DNA from: Armatimonadota bacterium
GTDB lineage: Bacteria > Sysuimicrobiota > Sysuimicrobiia > Sysuimicrobiales > Sysuimicrobiaceae
Length of the DNA: 64,000 nt
Reading direction: 5' to 3'
NCBI GenBank assembly: GCA_031432545.1
Contig: JAVKGX010000004.1
Coordinates: 120,686-184,685 of the forward strand
Position numbers and translations under genes: made by a program. The notes beneath the pieces are model-generated. The model made no database searches and had not been told where the DNA came from. It saw only the letters and a list, made by a program, of their open reading frames with translations. Positions 37,025-44,547 of the stretch are shown piece after piece. Within the stretch, counting starts at the first letter, position 1. Each line of letters begins with the position of its first letter.

Positions 37025-38173
37025 CTACGGCCCTGGCAAAGCGACACCCCCTCTGCCCACGATCCTCCCGGCGACGAGGGTCAAAGCAGCCCTGCCATCT
37101 GGCCCGAGCACGCACAGATCGGCCCGCATCCCGGCCTCGATCCTGCCTCGGTCTGACAGCCCGAGCAGCCGCGCGGGTGTGGCGGCTGCCATACGCACCG
37201 CGTCCCGCATCGGAATTCCCCACCGCACTGCGTTGGCGACCGCCGTGTCCATGCGGAGGGTGCTTCCGGCCAGCGTCCCGTCCGGGAGTCTCGGCTGGCC
37301 GTCGGCGGCTACAAAAATGGGTGCGCCGGCCAGGGTGTACTCACCAGGAGGCATCCCCGCGGCGGCGACGGCATCCGTGACCAGCGCGATCCGATCGGCG
37401 CCGAGCAGCCGGTAGGCGCACCGCGCGACCGCCGGATGCACGTGCACGCCGTCGGCGATCAGCCCGCACACGCAGGACGGATCGTCCAAGGCGGCTGCTA
37501 CCAGGCCGGGATCCCTGTGGTGGAAGGTGCGCATCGCATTGAACAGGTGCGTCACCATACGAACGCCTTTCCCGAATGCATGCGCCGCCTGTTCGTACGT
37601 CGCGTCGCTGTGGCCGGCGGACACGACGACGTGTTCTTGCGTGAGCTGTACGATCAACTCATCGGCTCCTGGCAGCTCCGGCGCCAGCGTGACGAGCCTC
37701 AGATCGGGCGACGCTTGCGCGTACAGCGCGCGTACCTCAGGGTCGTCGGGAGTGCGCAGCCACCGAGCCTCGTGTGCACCGCGCCGGACGGCGTTCAACG
37801 CCGGTCCCTCGAAGTGCATCCCCAGCAGCTCGGCTCCGGCCGCATGCGCCCAGCGGAGGATGCCCACAGCCCGGCGAGCACGGTCGGGTGCACACGACAC
37901 GAAAGTCGCCAGGAACCCCGTTGTCCCAGTAGATGCCAAGTAGACGGACAACCTCTCGACGTCGTCCTCGGAGCAGTCCAGCAGGTCCACGCCAGCCGCG
38001 CCGTTGACCTGGAGATCGATGAACCCAGGCACCAGAATCCCGTTCGGAAACTCCCAGTCCGAGGAGGGGGGCACGCCCGGACGAACGTCGTCGATCCTAT
38101 CGCCGCGGATCTCGACGTAGCCGGGTTGCAGATCCTGATCCCCTGTGACCACACGACCCACGGAGAGGATCAT
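37025..38173 (-). CDS. nagA: N-acetylglucosamine-6-phosphate deacetylase
   Basis: 382 residues of the amidohydrolase superfamily. It removes acetate from GlcNAc-6-P, giving GlcN-6-P for glycolysis or for UDP-GlcNAc synthesis. Family motifs are VPGFIDLQVNGAAG (with Q-N-G replacing H-x-H), the metal Glu in GMHFEGPAL, VVSAGHSDATYEQA, THLFNAM and the catalytic Asp in ALVTDAVAAAG. Start ATG 38173. It precedes the exopolysaccharide operon by 286 bp on the same strand, and nagZ and glmS lie further upstream, suggesting an amino-sugar theme. Confidence 0.94.
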   Translation of the reverse strand: MILSVGRVVTGDQDLQPGYVEIRGDRIDDVRPGVPPSSDWEFPNGILVPGFIDLQVNGAAGVDLLDCSEDDVERLSVYLASTGTTGFLATFVSCAPDRARRAVGILRWAHAAGAELLGMHFEGPALNAVRRGAHEARWLRTPDDPEVRALYAQASPDLRLVTLAPELPGADELIVQLTQEHVVVSAGHSDATYEQAAHAFGKGVRMVTHLFNAMRTFHHRDPGLVAAALDDPSCVCGLIADGVHVHPAVARCAYRLLGADRIALVTDAVAAAGMPPGEYTLAGAPIFVAADGQPRLPDGTLAGSTLRMDTAVANAVRWGIPMRDAVRMAAATPARLLGLSDRGRIEAGMRADLCVLGPDGRAALTLVAGRIVGRGGVALPGP

Positions 38174-38250
38174 GCGTGACCGTCACCGCAGAAGCCTGGA
38201 TCGTAACGCGCACGAATGGCGCACATATGTGCGCCGCCTCGGTCCGCCTC

Positions 38251-38340
38251 GGTACCTGGTACCGGTTCCTGGTACCGGTTCCTGGTACCGGTTCCTGGTA
38301 CCGGTTCCTGGTACTCGTTCCTGGTACTCGTTCCTGGTAC
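38251..38340. repeat. 13-bp tandem repeat array, GGTACC-containing
   Basis: Six consecutive 13-bp units: four exact GGTACCGGTTCCT copies (38258-38309) and two GGTACTCGTTCCT variants (38310-38335), flanked by partial units. It sits between nagA and modB. A related array lies at 40949-41000. Confidence 0.95.
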
Positions 38341-38346
38341 AGCGGG

Positions 38347-39003
38347 CTAGATGACGCGCTCGCCGAGCCGGCCCACCGCGATCAGCACTCCGACGGCTAC
38401 CACGGCCAGAAGCACGGCGAGCGTTGCCGCCATCTCCCATCGGCCGGCCTGGACCGCATCGTACAGCGCGATGGGCATGGTCTGAGTGCGTCCCGGGATA
38501 TTGCCGGCGACCATCAACGTCGTGCCGAAGTCACCCAGCGCGCGGGCGAAGCCCAAGGACACGCCGGCCACGATTCCCCTTTGGGCCAGTGGGACGAGGA
38601 CGTGCACGAACTGCTGGATCCGGCCCGCGCCGTCCATCCTGGCCGCCTCCAGGATCTCGGTGGGGACGTCCGCGAAGGCCGCGCGCACGGTCCGCACCAC
38701 CAGAGGTAGCGACGGCACCGCCGCAGCCACCACAGCCCCCTGCCAGGTAAACACCAGCGACACGCCAAACGTCGCCTCCACCCACATCCCGAACCGGCTG
38801 CCGCGACCCAGCAGCACCAGGAGGTAGTACCCGAGCACGGTGGGGGGCAGGGTCAGCGGTAGCGACGTCAACGCCTCCACGATACCCCGACCCCGAAACC
38901 TGGACGTGGCCAGCAACCAAGCCAACCCCACCCCCGTCGCCGAGGCGATGAGCGTGGCGAGGGAAGCCACCTTGAGGGAAATCCACAGCGGCGCCGGATC
39001 CAG
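38347..39003 (-). CDS. modB: Molybdate ABC transporter permease
   Basis: 218 residues if started at the CTG at 39003. The sequence from there, LDPAPLWISLKVASLATLIAS, matches the usual ModB N-terminus, and GGGGAGGGG stands about 8 nt before it. The GTG at 38970 would cut off the first helix. The EAA loop EAARMDGAGRIQQFVHVLVPLA and ARALGDFGTTLMVAGNIPG are typical of ModB. It follows modA immediately. No modC ATPase is present in the window, so the ATPase must come from elsewhere or be shared. Confidence 0.88.
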   Translation of the reverse strand: MDPAPLWISLKVASLATLIASATGVGLAWLLATSRFRGRGIVEALTSLPLTLPPTVLGYYLLVLLGRGSRFGMWVEATFGVSLVFTWQGAVVAAAVPSLPLVVRTVRAAFADVPTEILEAARMDGAGRIQQFVHVLVPLAQRGIVAGVSLGFARALGDFGTTLMVAGNIPGRTQTMPIALYDAVQAGRWEMAATLAVLLAVVAVGVLIAVGRLGERVI

Positions 39004-39786
39004 CTACGGCCCCTCCCCCGGCAGCACGAACCCGTACCGCCGCATGACCGGTCGCCCCTGAGGCCCGTTCACGAAGGACAGGAACGCACGTGCCTGGACC
39101 TGGCGCCGGGAGCGAGTCACCACACCCGCGGCTTGGCGGATGGGGTCATGCAGCGACGCCGGCACCAGCCAGTAGCGGCCCTGCCGAGACACCGCGGGTG
39201 CAATCGCCAGCGACAACGCCACCACTCCGACGTCGGCGTTTCCGGACTGCACGAGCTGCAAGGTGGCACTGATGTTGTCCCCGTAGACGAGTTTCGGTCG
39301 CACGCGCGCGTATACCCCGGCACGCACCAGCGCCTGACGCGCGGCCTCCCCGTACGGTGCATGCTGGGGATTGGCGATCGCTACGTACCGGACCCGAGGG
39401 TCCAACAAGACGTCCATCCCTCGCTCCACCGCCAGCTCGCTGGAACGGCGCACCCACACAACGACGCGCCCCACCGCATACAGCTGCACTGTATCCCGCA
39501 AAATGTGCCCGTGCTCGGCCAGATGTTGTACAAACGCCTCGTTGGCGGAGAAGAACACGTCGAACGGTGCCCCGTGCTCCACTTGGTGTGCGAGCTGGCC
39601 CGACGATCCGAAGGAGAACGTCACGGGCACCCCAGCGCGGGCGCGGAAGGAAGTTCCCAGCTCCTCGAAAGCGTACCGGAGGTCCGCCGCGGCGGCGATC
39701 AGCAACCCGGCTGGAGGCGGTGCTGCGGCGGCCGACTGGTAGACCACCAGCGCTGCGAGTAGGGTGGTGATGGCTCTGCTTACCAC
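39004..39786 (-). CDS. modA: Molybdate-binding protein
   Basis: 260 residues from GTG 39786, two bases after the regulator stop. The signal peptide (SRAITTLLAALVVYQSAAAA) is followed by LLIAAAADLRYAFEELGTSFRARAGVPVTFSFGSSGQLAHQVEHGAPFDVFFSANEAFV, the ModA signature for oxyanion binding. No lipobox is visible. It delivers molybdate or tungstate to ModB. Translation is probably coupled to the regulator gene, because no good ribosome site is seen. Confidence 0.92.
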   Translation of the reverse strand: MVSRAITTLLAALVVYQSAAAAPPPAGLLIAAAADLRYAFEELGTSFRARAGVPVTFSFGSSGQLAHQVEHGAPFDVFFSANEAFVQHLAEHGHILRDTVQLYAVGRVVVWVRRSSELAVERGMDVLLDPRVRYVAIANPQHAPYGEAARQALVRAGVYARVRPKLVYGDNISATLQLVQSGNADVGVVALSLAIAPAVSRQGRYWLVPASLHDPIRQAAGVVTRSRRQVQARAFLSFVNGPQGRPVMRRYGFVLPGEGP

Positions 39787-39788
39787 GC

Positions 39789-40889
39789 CTAAGTGGCCAG
39801 CCCGCGCACTACGCCGGCCGGTGCCGGATCGTAGCCCCCGATCGCCTTCAGCTCCTCCCGGAAGCGCCGGCCGGTGAACACGTCCATGAGGATTCTCACG
39901 GGTGCGGTGTCTGTCAGGTCTTGCGGGATCACTAGATCGTAGCGCTGCTCGGCCAGTGGCAGGAACTCCAACCCGTACAACAGTGCCACCGGCAACACCC
40001 CCGGTCCGGCGTCGGCCAGCCCACCTGTGATCGCTTCGGCCACCGCGAGGTGGCTGGACAGCTCGCGGCGGTACCCGTCCAGGCTTTCTGCTGGCACGCC
40101 GGCGCCGCCCAACCACTGATCCAAGACCAAACGGCTGCCCGAACCCGGATCACGGTTCACGACTCGCACACCCCGCTGCAACAGGTCCTCAGGCCCGCGA
40201 ATCCGTATGCCGGGCCTCAACATCACCCCCTCCACCCACCGTGACACGGACACCACCACCGCCGGCTTGCGGCCCAGGGTGCGGCGGATCGTCTGCACAC
40301 CTTCCGGATCCCCCGGTGGATGCAGGTGGGTTCCCGCCACGTGCACGAGCCCGTCCCGCAGAGCCCCCAGCGCCCGAACGCTGTTTGCCGGGATCCAGTG
40401 GGCGCGCACGCTTCCCGAGGACTCCGCAAGCGCCGCCGCGATCCGTAGGGCCGGATCGCATCCGCCCAGGAAGACGGTCTGTTCTGCGACCGCCGAACCG
40501 GAAAACAGATCCACCGTCGCCAGGCGGCCCGCACGGCCCGCCACCGCACCGTCCGAGGGCACGGGGGCCGATGAACCCCACAACGGCCACGCGACCAGCT
40601 GGGACCTGACCCGCCCCAGTCGGACCCGGTGCGCCGGCGCGTCTTCGGCCAGTCGCACCTTCACCGTGGAGGGAGCCGGGGTGGCGAACAGCTCCTCCAC
40701 GGCACAACCCATGGCGCCGGCGAGACGCAGCGCCACCGCGGTGTTGGGGAGGTAGCGTCCGGACTCGATCGCAGATAGGGCCTGACGGGACAGACCGGCT
40801 AGGCGTGCCAGCTCCACCTGGGACAGCCCGCGGGACTCCCGCACCGCCCGCACGCGGTTCTGCAGCTCCGCCGGCACCCGCCGCCCCAC
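39789..40889 (-). CDS. HTH regulator fused to a periplasmic-binding-protein-like domain (molybdate sensor candidate)
   Basis: 366 residues. The N-terminal XRE helix-turn-helix is RVRAVRESRGLSQVELARLAGLSRQALSAIESGRYLPN. The C-terminal two thirds is a PBP-like domain (LQRGVRVVNRDPGSGSRLVLDQWL, LPLAEQRYDLVIPQD), as in predicted molybdate-responsive regulators and MoeA-associated proteins. It is first in the regulator-modA-modB operon, so it probably senses oxyanion and controls the operon. Start is GTG 40889. A palindrome lies just upstream. Confidence 0.85.
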   Translation of the reverse strand: MGRRVPAELQNRVRAVRESRGLSQVELARLAGLSRQALSAIESGRYLPNTAVALRLAGAMGCAVEELFATPAPSTVKVRLAEDAPAHRVRLGRVRSQLVAWPLWGSSAPVPSDGAVAGRAGRLATVDLFSGSAVAEQTVFLGGCDPALRIAAALAESSGSVRAHWIPANSVRALGALRDGLVHVAGTHLHPPGDPEGVQTIRRTLGRKPAVVVSVSRWVEGVMLRPGIRIRGPEDLLQRGVRVVNRDPGSGSRLVLDQWLGGAGVPAESLDGYRRELSSHLAVAEAITGGLADAGPGVLPVALLYGLEFLPLAEQRYDLVIPQDLTDTAPVRILMDVFTGRRFREELKAIGGYDPAPAGVVRGLAT

Positions 40890-40895
40890 GGGAGC

Positions 40896-40934
40896 AGGTT
40901 ACGCTACGATAAACAGTGCTGTCAACGATTAGCG
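40896..40934 (-). promoter_or_regulatory. Promoter and palindromic operator of the mod operon
   Basis: TTGACA (revcomp of 40920-40925) is followed after 18 nt by TAACCT (revcomp of 40896-40901). Spanning it is an imperfect inverted repeat from 40902 to 40934, with arms CGCTA-CGATAAACAG and CGCTAATCGTTGACAG. This resembles the palindromes bound by ModE-type molybdate regulators and overlaps the -35 and spacer, so repressor binding would block transcription. Autoregulation by the adjacent XRE-PBP protein is inferred. Confidence 0.5.
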
Positions 40935-40948
40935 ACACCCGGGCGATC

Positions 40949-41000
40949 GGTACCTGGAACGGGTACCTGGTACCGGTACCTGGTACCGGTTCCAGGTACC
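40949..41000. repeat. Second GGTACC-rich repeat array
   Basis: Six GGTACC palindromes in 52 bp at spacings of 6, 7 and 13 bp, including CCTGGTACCGGTTCC, which also occurs in the 38251-38340 array. It lies between nagZ and the mod regulator, so the two arrays bracket the three-gene mod locus. Confidence 0.9.
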
Positions 41001-41020
41001 GCGGTGGGGGGTAGAGGCGG

Positions 41021-42646
41021 TCAGGGGTCGGTGGCCCCGCGATGGCCGCGCGGGTACAGACCGGGGATCGCGACTGGGAGGCGGCCACGGGGGAGGAGTT
41101 CTCCGGTCAGGACACGGGCGGCGGCGCGCAGGCTGGGGGCATCCGGCCCGTACGTGGCCAGGTATGTGCCGACTTCGGGGAAGCCAGCCAGTTCGTACGG
41201 GTTGCCGACACCCACGACGACCAGGCGCTCTCCGACCCGCGCCCACAGATCCCGCACGACTTCGGCATTGGAGACCGACCGCCACGAAAGGCTGGCCACC
41301 ACCACGTTCGTCCACACGTCCGAGGCCAGGTGGTGCGGATCGGTCACCACTTCGACGTTCGGCCGCACCTGGAGCAACTCATGTCCCAGAGCCGTGGGTG
41401 AGCGATCCCACAGCTCGCCTCCCAGGTGCATGACCGCCGTACGCCCGGGACGCAGCGGCACTCGCCCCACCCGGTCCCGGAGCAGCGTCACCGCACGATC
41501 CGCCACGGATTGCGCGGCCGCGAAGTCCTCCGCGCGGATGTCCCACCTGCCTGGCGGGCCGGCGCAGGCTTCCTTGGCCCGCAGGATCCGCCGGGTGCTG
41601 GCGGCGATCTGTCCGGCGTCGAGGACACCCGCGGCCGCAGCCGACAGGGCGGAGCGGATCGAAGCCCACTGCTCGGCTTCCGTCCCGCACGCCATCACGA
41701 CGTCGGCGCCCGCCCGCAGGGCCGCGACCGCGGCCTCCCCACGCGTCCACCGGTCGGCGACCGCCTTCATGCCCATCGCATCGGTGAAGACGACTCCGTC
41801 AAAGCCCATCCGTCCGCGCAGCAGGCCCGTGTGTCTGGGCCTGTCTGGGCCGGCCTGTCTGGGCCGACCGTCAAAGCCCATCCGTCCGCGCAGCAGGCCC
41901 GTGAGCACGCGCGCGGACAGCGTCGCCGGGAGGCCCGCATCGAGGGCCGGGTACAGGACATGCGCCGCCATCAGGCCTCGGGCTCCGGCTGTGAAGGCCG
42001 CCCGGAAGGGGGCCAGTTCCTCCCGTTCCAGCACCTCCAGCGGCTTGTCGACGACGGGCAGTTCCAGATGCGAATCGACCGCGACGTCGCCGTGACCCGG
42101 AAAGTGCTTGACGGTGCACAGCACGCCCCATGCCTGCAGTGCGCGCACGTAGGCGCTTCCCAGGCGCCCCACGACCTCCGGGTCGTCTCCGAACGCCCGG
42201 ATCCCCACGATCGGGTTGTCGGGATTGACGTTGACGTCGAGGACGGGCGCATGGTTCACGTTGATCCCCAGCGCACGCAACGCGCGACCCGTCACGCTCC
42301 CCGCAATGGACGCCGCCTCCTCGTCACCCTCGGCGCCGATGGCCATCGCACTCGGGAAGACCGGGAAGTCGCGCCCGAAGCGGTTGACGATACCCCCTTC
42401 CTGATCCACCGAGATCCACAGCGAGGGCAGCCCGGCTTCGGAGGCGAGCGCCTGCAGATCGCGCGTCAGAGCCTGGACCTGTGCAACGGAGGCGATGTTG
42501 CCGGAGAACAGGATCACGCCGCCCACGCGCCCTTTACGGATGAGGCGCCGCAGTCCCGGGGTGATCTCCGTCCCTGGGAAGTCCACGACAAACCGTTGGC
42601 CCACCAGGTCGCGGATGTCTTCCATGTCGCAGAACTTGGCCGCCAT
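41021..42646 (-). CDS. nagZ: Beta-N-acetylhexosaminidase, GH3 family
   Basis: 541 residues. The N-terminal barrel has VDQEGGIVNRFG, the KHFPGHGDVAVDSH loop with the His of the Asp-His dyad, and the nucleophile Asp in VVFTDAMGM. It removes N-acetylglucosamine from wall or other glycans during recycling. The C-terminal region (about 370-541) is the second domain of longer Gram-positive-type NagZ. A 24-residue in-frame repeat interrupts it just before the nucleophile: TGLLRGRMGFDG appears twice. AAGGGA stands 9 nt before the ATG at 42646. Confidence 0.9.
   Translation of the reverse strand: MAAKFCDMEDIRDLVGQRFVVDFPGTEITPGLRRLIRKGRVGGVILFSGNIASVAQVQALTRDLQALASEAGLPSLWISVDQEGGIVNRFGRDFPVFPSAMAIGAEGDEEAASIAGSVTGRALRALGINVNHAPVLDVNVNPDNPIVGIRAFGDDPEVVGRLGSAYVRALQAWGVLCTVKHFPGHGDVAVDSHLELPVVDKPLEVLEREELAPFRAAFTAGARGLMAAHVLYPALDAGLPATLSARVLTGLLRGRMGFDGRPRQAGPDRPRHTGLLRGRMGFDGVVFTDAMGMKAVADRWTRGEAAVAALRAGADVVMACGTEAEQWASIRSALSAAAAGVLDAGQIAASTRRILRAKEACAGPPGRWDIRAEDFAAAQSVADRAVTLLRDRVGRVPLRPGRTAVMHLGGELWDRSPTALGHELLQVRPNVEVVTDPHHLASDVWTNVVVASLSWRSVSNAEVVRDLWARVGERLVVVGVGNPYELAGFPEVGTYLATYGPDAPSLRAAARVLTGELLPRGRLPVAIPGLYPRGHRGATDP
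41796..41903. repeat. 36-bp direct repeat with 36-bp spacer inside nagZ
   Basis: Bases 41796-41831 and 41868-41903 are identical. The 36-bp spacer (41832-41867) contains three TGTCTGGGCC units. The whole 72-bp step keeps the frame and adds 24 residues (RPRQAGPDRPRH plus the repeated TGLLRGRMGFDG). Confidence 0.95.
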
Positions 42647-42748
42647 CGGGCCGTTCCCTTGCGACGGGCCGGCGCGCCCTTCAATCGGTTGGGCGAGGGG
42701 GCACGACCGGGAATGGGGGGTTGAGCCGCCGACGACGGAGAACGAGCC

Positions 42749-43471
42749 CTACGTCTGCCCGGCGGCCAGCACGAGGGCCTCGAAGATCGCCTGCTGACAG
42801 ACCTCGCGTTCCGCCATCCGCTCGGGGTGCCACTGGACGCCCAGCACGAACCTGTGGACCGCTGACTCGATCGCCTCGACCACGCCGTCGGAGGCGGACG
42901 CCGCCACGACGAGTCCGGGGGCCGGGCGCCCGACGGCCTGGTGATGGAACGTGTTGACGCCCACGCGGCCTGCACCGACGATCGCTGCGAGCCGCGTACC
43001 GGGGCTGATGCGCGCCCAGTGGCCGGGCGCGTGCGGCACGAGCGGCGGCGAGCGGCGGGCCTGGTCGTGCGCGCTGCGCTCGAGGCCGAGCAACTTCACG
43101 TCCTGGACCAGATCTCCACCCGCCGCCACGTTGAGGACCTGGACGCCGCGGCAGATCCCGAGCACCGGCAGGTCGCGCTCGAGCGCCATCCGGACGAGCG
43201 GCAGCTCCAGGGCGTCCCGAGCCGGGTCGACCGTCACGGGAACGTGCAGCGCAGGGGGTTCCAGGCGCATCTGGCCGTAGTGAGCGGGGTCGACGTCCGG
43301 CCCGCCGGTCAGCAGCAGACCCTGGAGTCCGCACAGCACCTCCCCCGCCCGCACCGCATCGGCGACCGTGATGCGACGAATGGACCCTCCGGCGGTTGCG
43401 ACCGCGCGCTCGTAGTACACCTGTCTCCCTTCGTCGCCGCACCAGGTCACGCCAATTGTCACCCGCCTCAT
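42749..43471 (-). CDS. Gamma-glutamyl hydrolase, peptidase C26 (PuuD-like)
   Basis: 240 residues, class I glutamine amidotransferase fold. The nucleophile Cys is in LPVLGICRGVQVLNV; the His-Glu of the triad are in LGVQWHPERMAE. TGGPDVDPAHYG fits PuuD and related gamma-glutamyl-GABA or glutathione hydrolases. The ATG at 43471 overlaps the stop of the upstream PLP enzyme as ATGA. Neighbouring genes for 5-oxoproline and D-cysteine breakdown suggest gamma-glutamyl peptide catabolism. Confidence 0.88.
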   Translation of the reverse strand: MRRVTIGVTWCGDEGRQVYYERAVATAGGSIRRITVADAVRAGEVLCGLQGLLLTGGPDVDPAHYGQMRLEPPALHVPVTVDPARDALELPLVRMALERDLPVLGICRGVQVLNVAAGGDLVQDVKLLGLERSAHDQARRSPPLVPHAPGHWARISPGTRLAAIVGAGRVGVNTFHHQAVGRPAPGLVVAASASDGVVEAIESAVHRFVLGVQWHPERMAEREVCQQAIFEALVLAAGQT

Positions 43472-44469
43472 GCCCCGAAACGCTCCTCCAGCGCAGCGCG
43501 GAACGCGAACAGCCCGGGCTGACCGCCGGTGTGCCAGAAGACGACGGCGTCGTCGCGGGCGAACCGTCCTTGTCGGATCATGGCCATCAGGCCCGCCATG
43601 CCCTTGCCGGTGTACACGGGATCCAAGAGCACGCCCTCCGTACGCGCAACGAGGCGGATGGCCGCGATGCACTCGGGGGTGGGGATCGCATACCCAGGCC
43701 CGACGAACTCGTCGTGCACCACCACATCGTCTTCGTGGAGCCGGAAGTCCAGCCCCAGCCGCTCCGACATCTCCGCGACGATGCCGCGAATCCGGTGGGT
43801 GCAGACCTCGCGAGGAGGGCCGGCGCTGACGCCGATCACCCGCACGCCAGCGCGTGCCAACAGCGCTCCGGTCAGCAGGCCGGACTGCGTCCCACCGGAC
43901 GAGGACGTGTGCACGACCGCGGCGGGACGAACCCCCATCTGGTTGCACTGCGCGGCGAACTCGCCGAACGCCGCCAGGTAGGCCGCGGCACCCAGCGCGT
44001 TCGATCCGCCGCGGGGGATCACGTACGGCCGGTGTCCGCGGCGTTGGTACTCGCGGGCGGTGTCCTCCAGCACGCCGTCCATCACGTAGTCCTCCTCGGC
44101 GTCCACGAACCGCAACTCGGCACCGAAGAGGTTGTCCAGGAGCACGTTGCCCTCGTAGGCCGGGGGCTGCGGGCCGCCCAGGACCAGGACCGCCGTCATG
44201 CCCAGACGTCGCGCCGCGGCGGCGGTCATACGGGCGTGATTGGATTGCACCGCCCCGACGGTGACCACGACGTCGCAGCCGCGTCGGTGCGCATCGGCCA
44301 TGAGGAACTCAAGCTTGCGCGCCTTGTTCCCGCCTAGCGCCAGCCCAGTGAGATCGTCGCGCTTGATGAGGATCCGAGGGCCGCCCAGGTACTCCGACAG
44401 TCGGGGCGCTTCCTCCAGCGGGGTGGGCAGGTAGGCCAGGCGGACACGCGGCAGGTCTCCGATCAGCAT
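43468..44469 (-). CDS. dcyD: PLP-dependent D-cysteine desulfhydrase / ACC deaminase family
   Basis: 333 residues of the tryptophan-synthase-beta-like fold. The PLP lysine is in LALGGNKARKLEFLM. Other motifs are TVGAVQSNHARMTAAAARRLG, IPRGGSNALGAAAY and HTSSSGGTQSGLL (phosphate loop). D-cysteine desulfhydrase makes pyruvate, sulfide and ammonia; ACC deaminase shares the fold, so specificity is not certain. It overlaps the C26 gene by 4 bp. Confidence 0.85.
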   Translation of the reverse strand: MLIGDLPRVRLAYLPTPLEEAPRLSEYLGGPRILIKRDDLTGLALGGNKARKLEFLMADAHRRGCDVVVTVGAVQSNHARMTAAAARRLGMTAVLVLGGPQPPAYEGNVLLDNLFGAELRFVDAEEDYVMDGVLEDTAREYQRRGHRPYVIPRGGSNALGAAAYLAAFGEFAAQCNQMGVRPAAVVHTSSSGGTQSGLLTGALLARAGVRVIGVSAGPPREVCTHRIRGIVAEMSERLGLDFRLHEDDVVVHDEFVGPGYAIPTPECIAAIRLVARTEGVLLDPVYTGKGMAGLMAMIRQGRFARDDAVVFWHTGGQPGLFAFRAALEERFGA

Positions 44470-44547
44470 CGATCCCTCGGCGTCGGTGATCGTCGCGGTT
44501 CGCTATCGGGCAGCTCGCACTGCAATGCCAACAGTGTAACCCCGGAA

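Noticed and set aside
38251..38340. Array resembling a CRISPR
   Set aside because: Units are 13 bp in direct tandem without unique spacers, and no cas gene is in the window.
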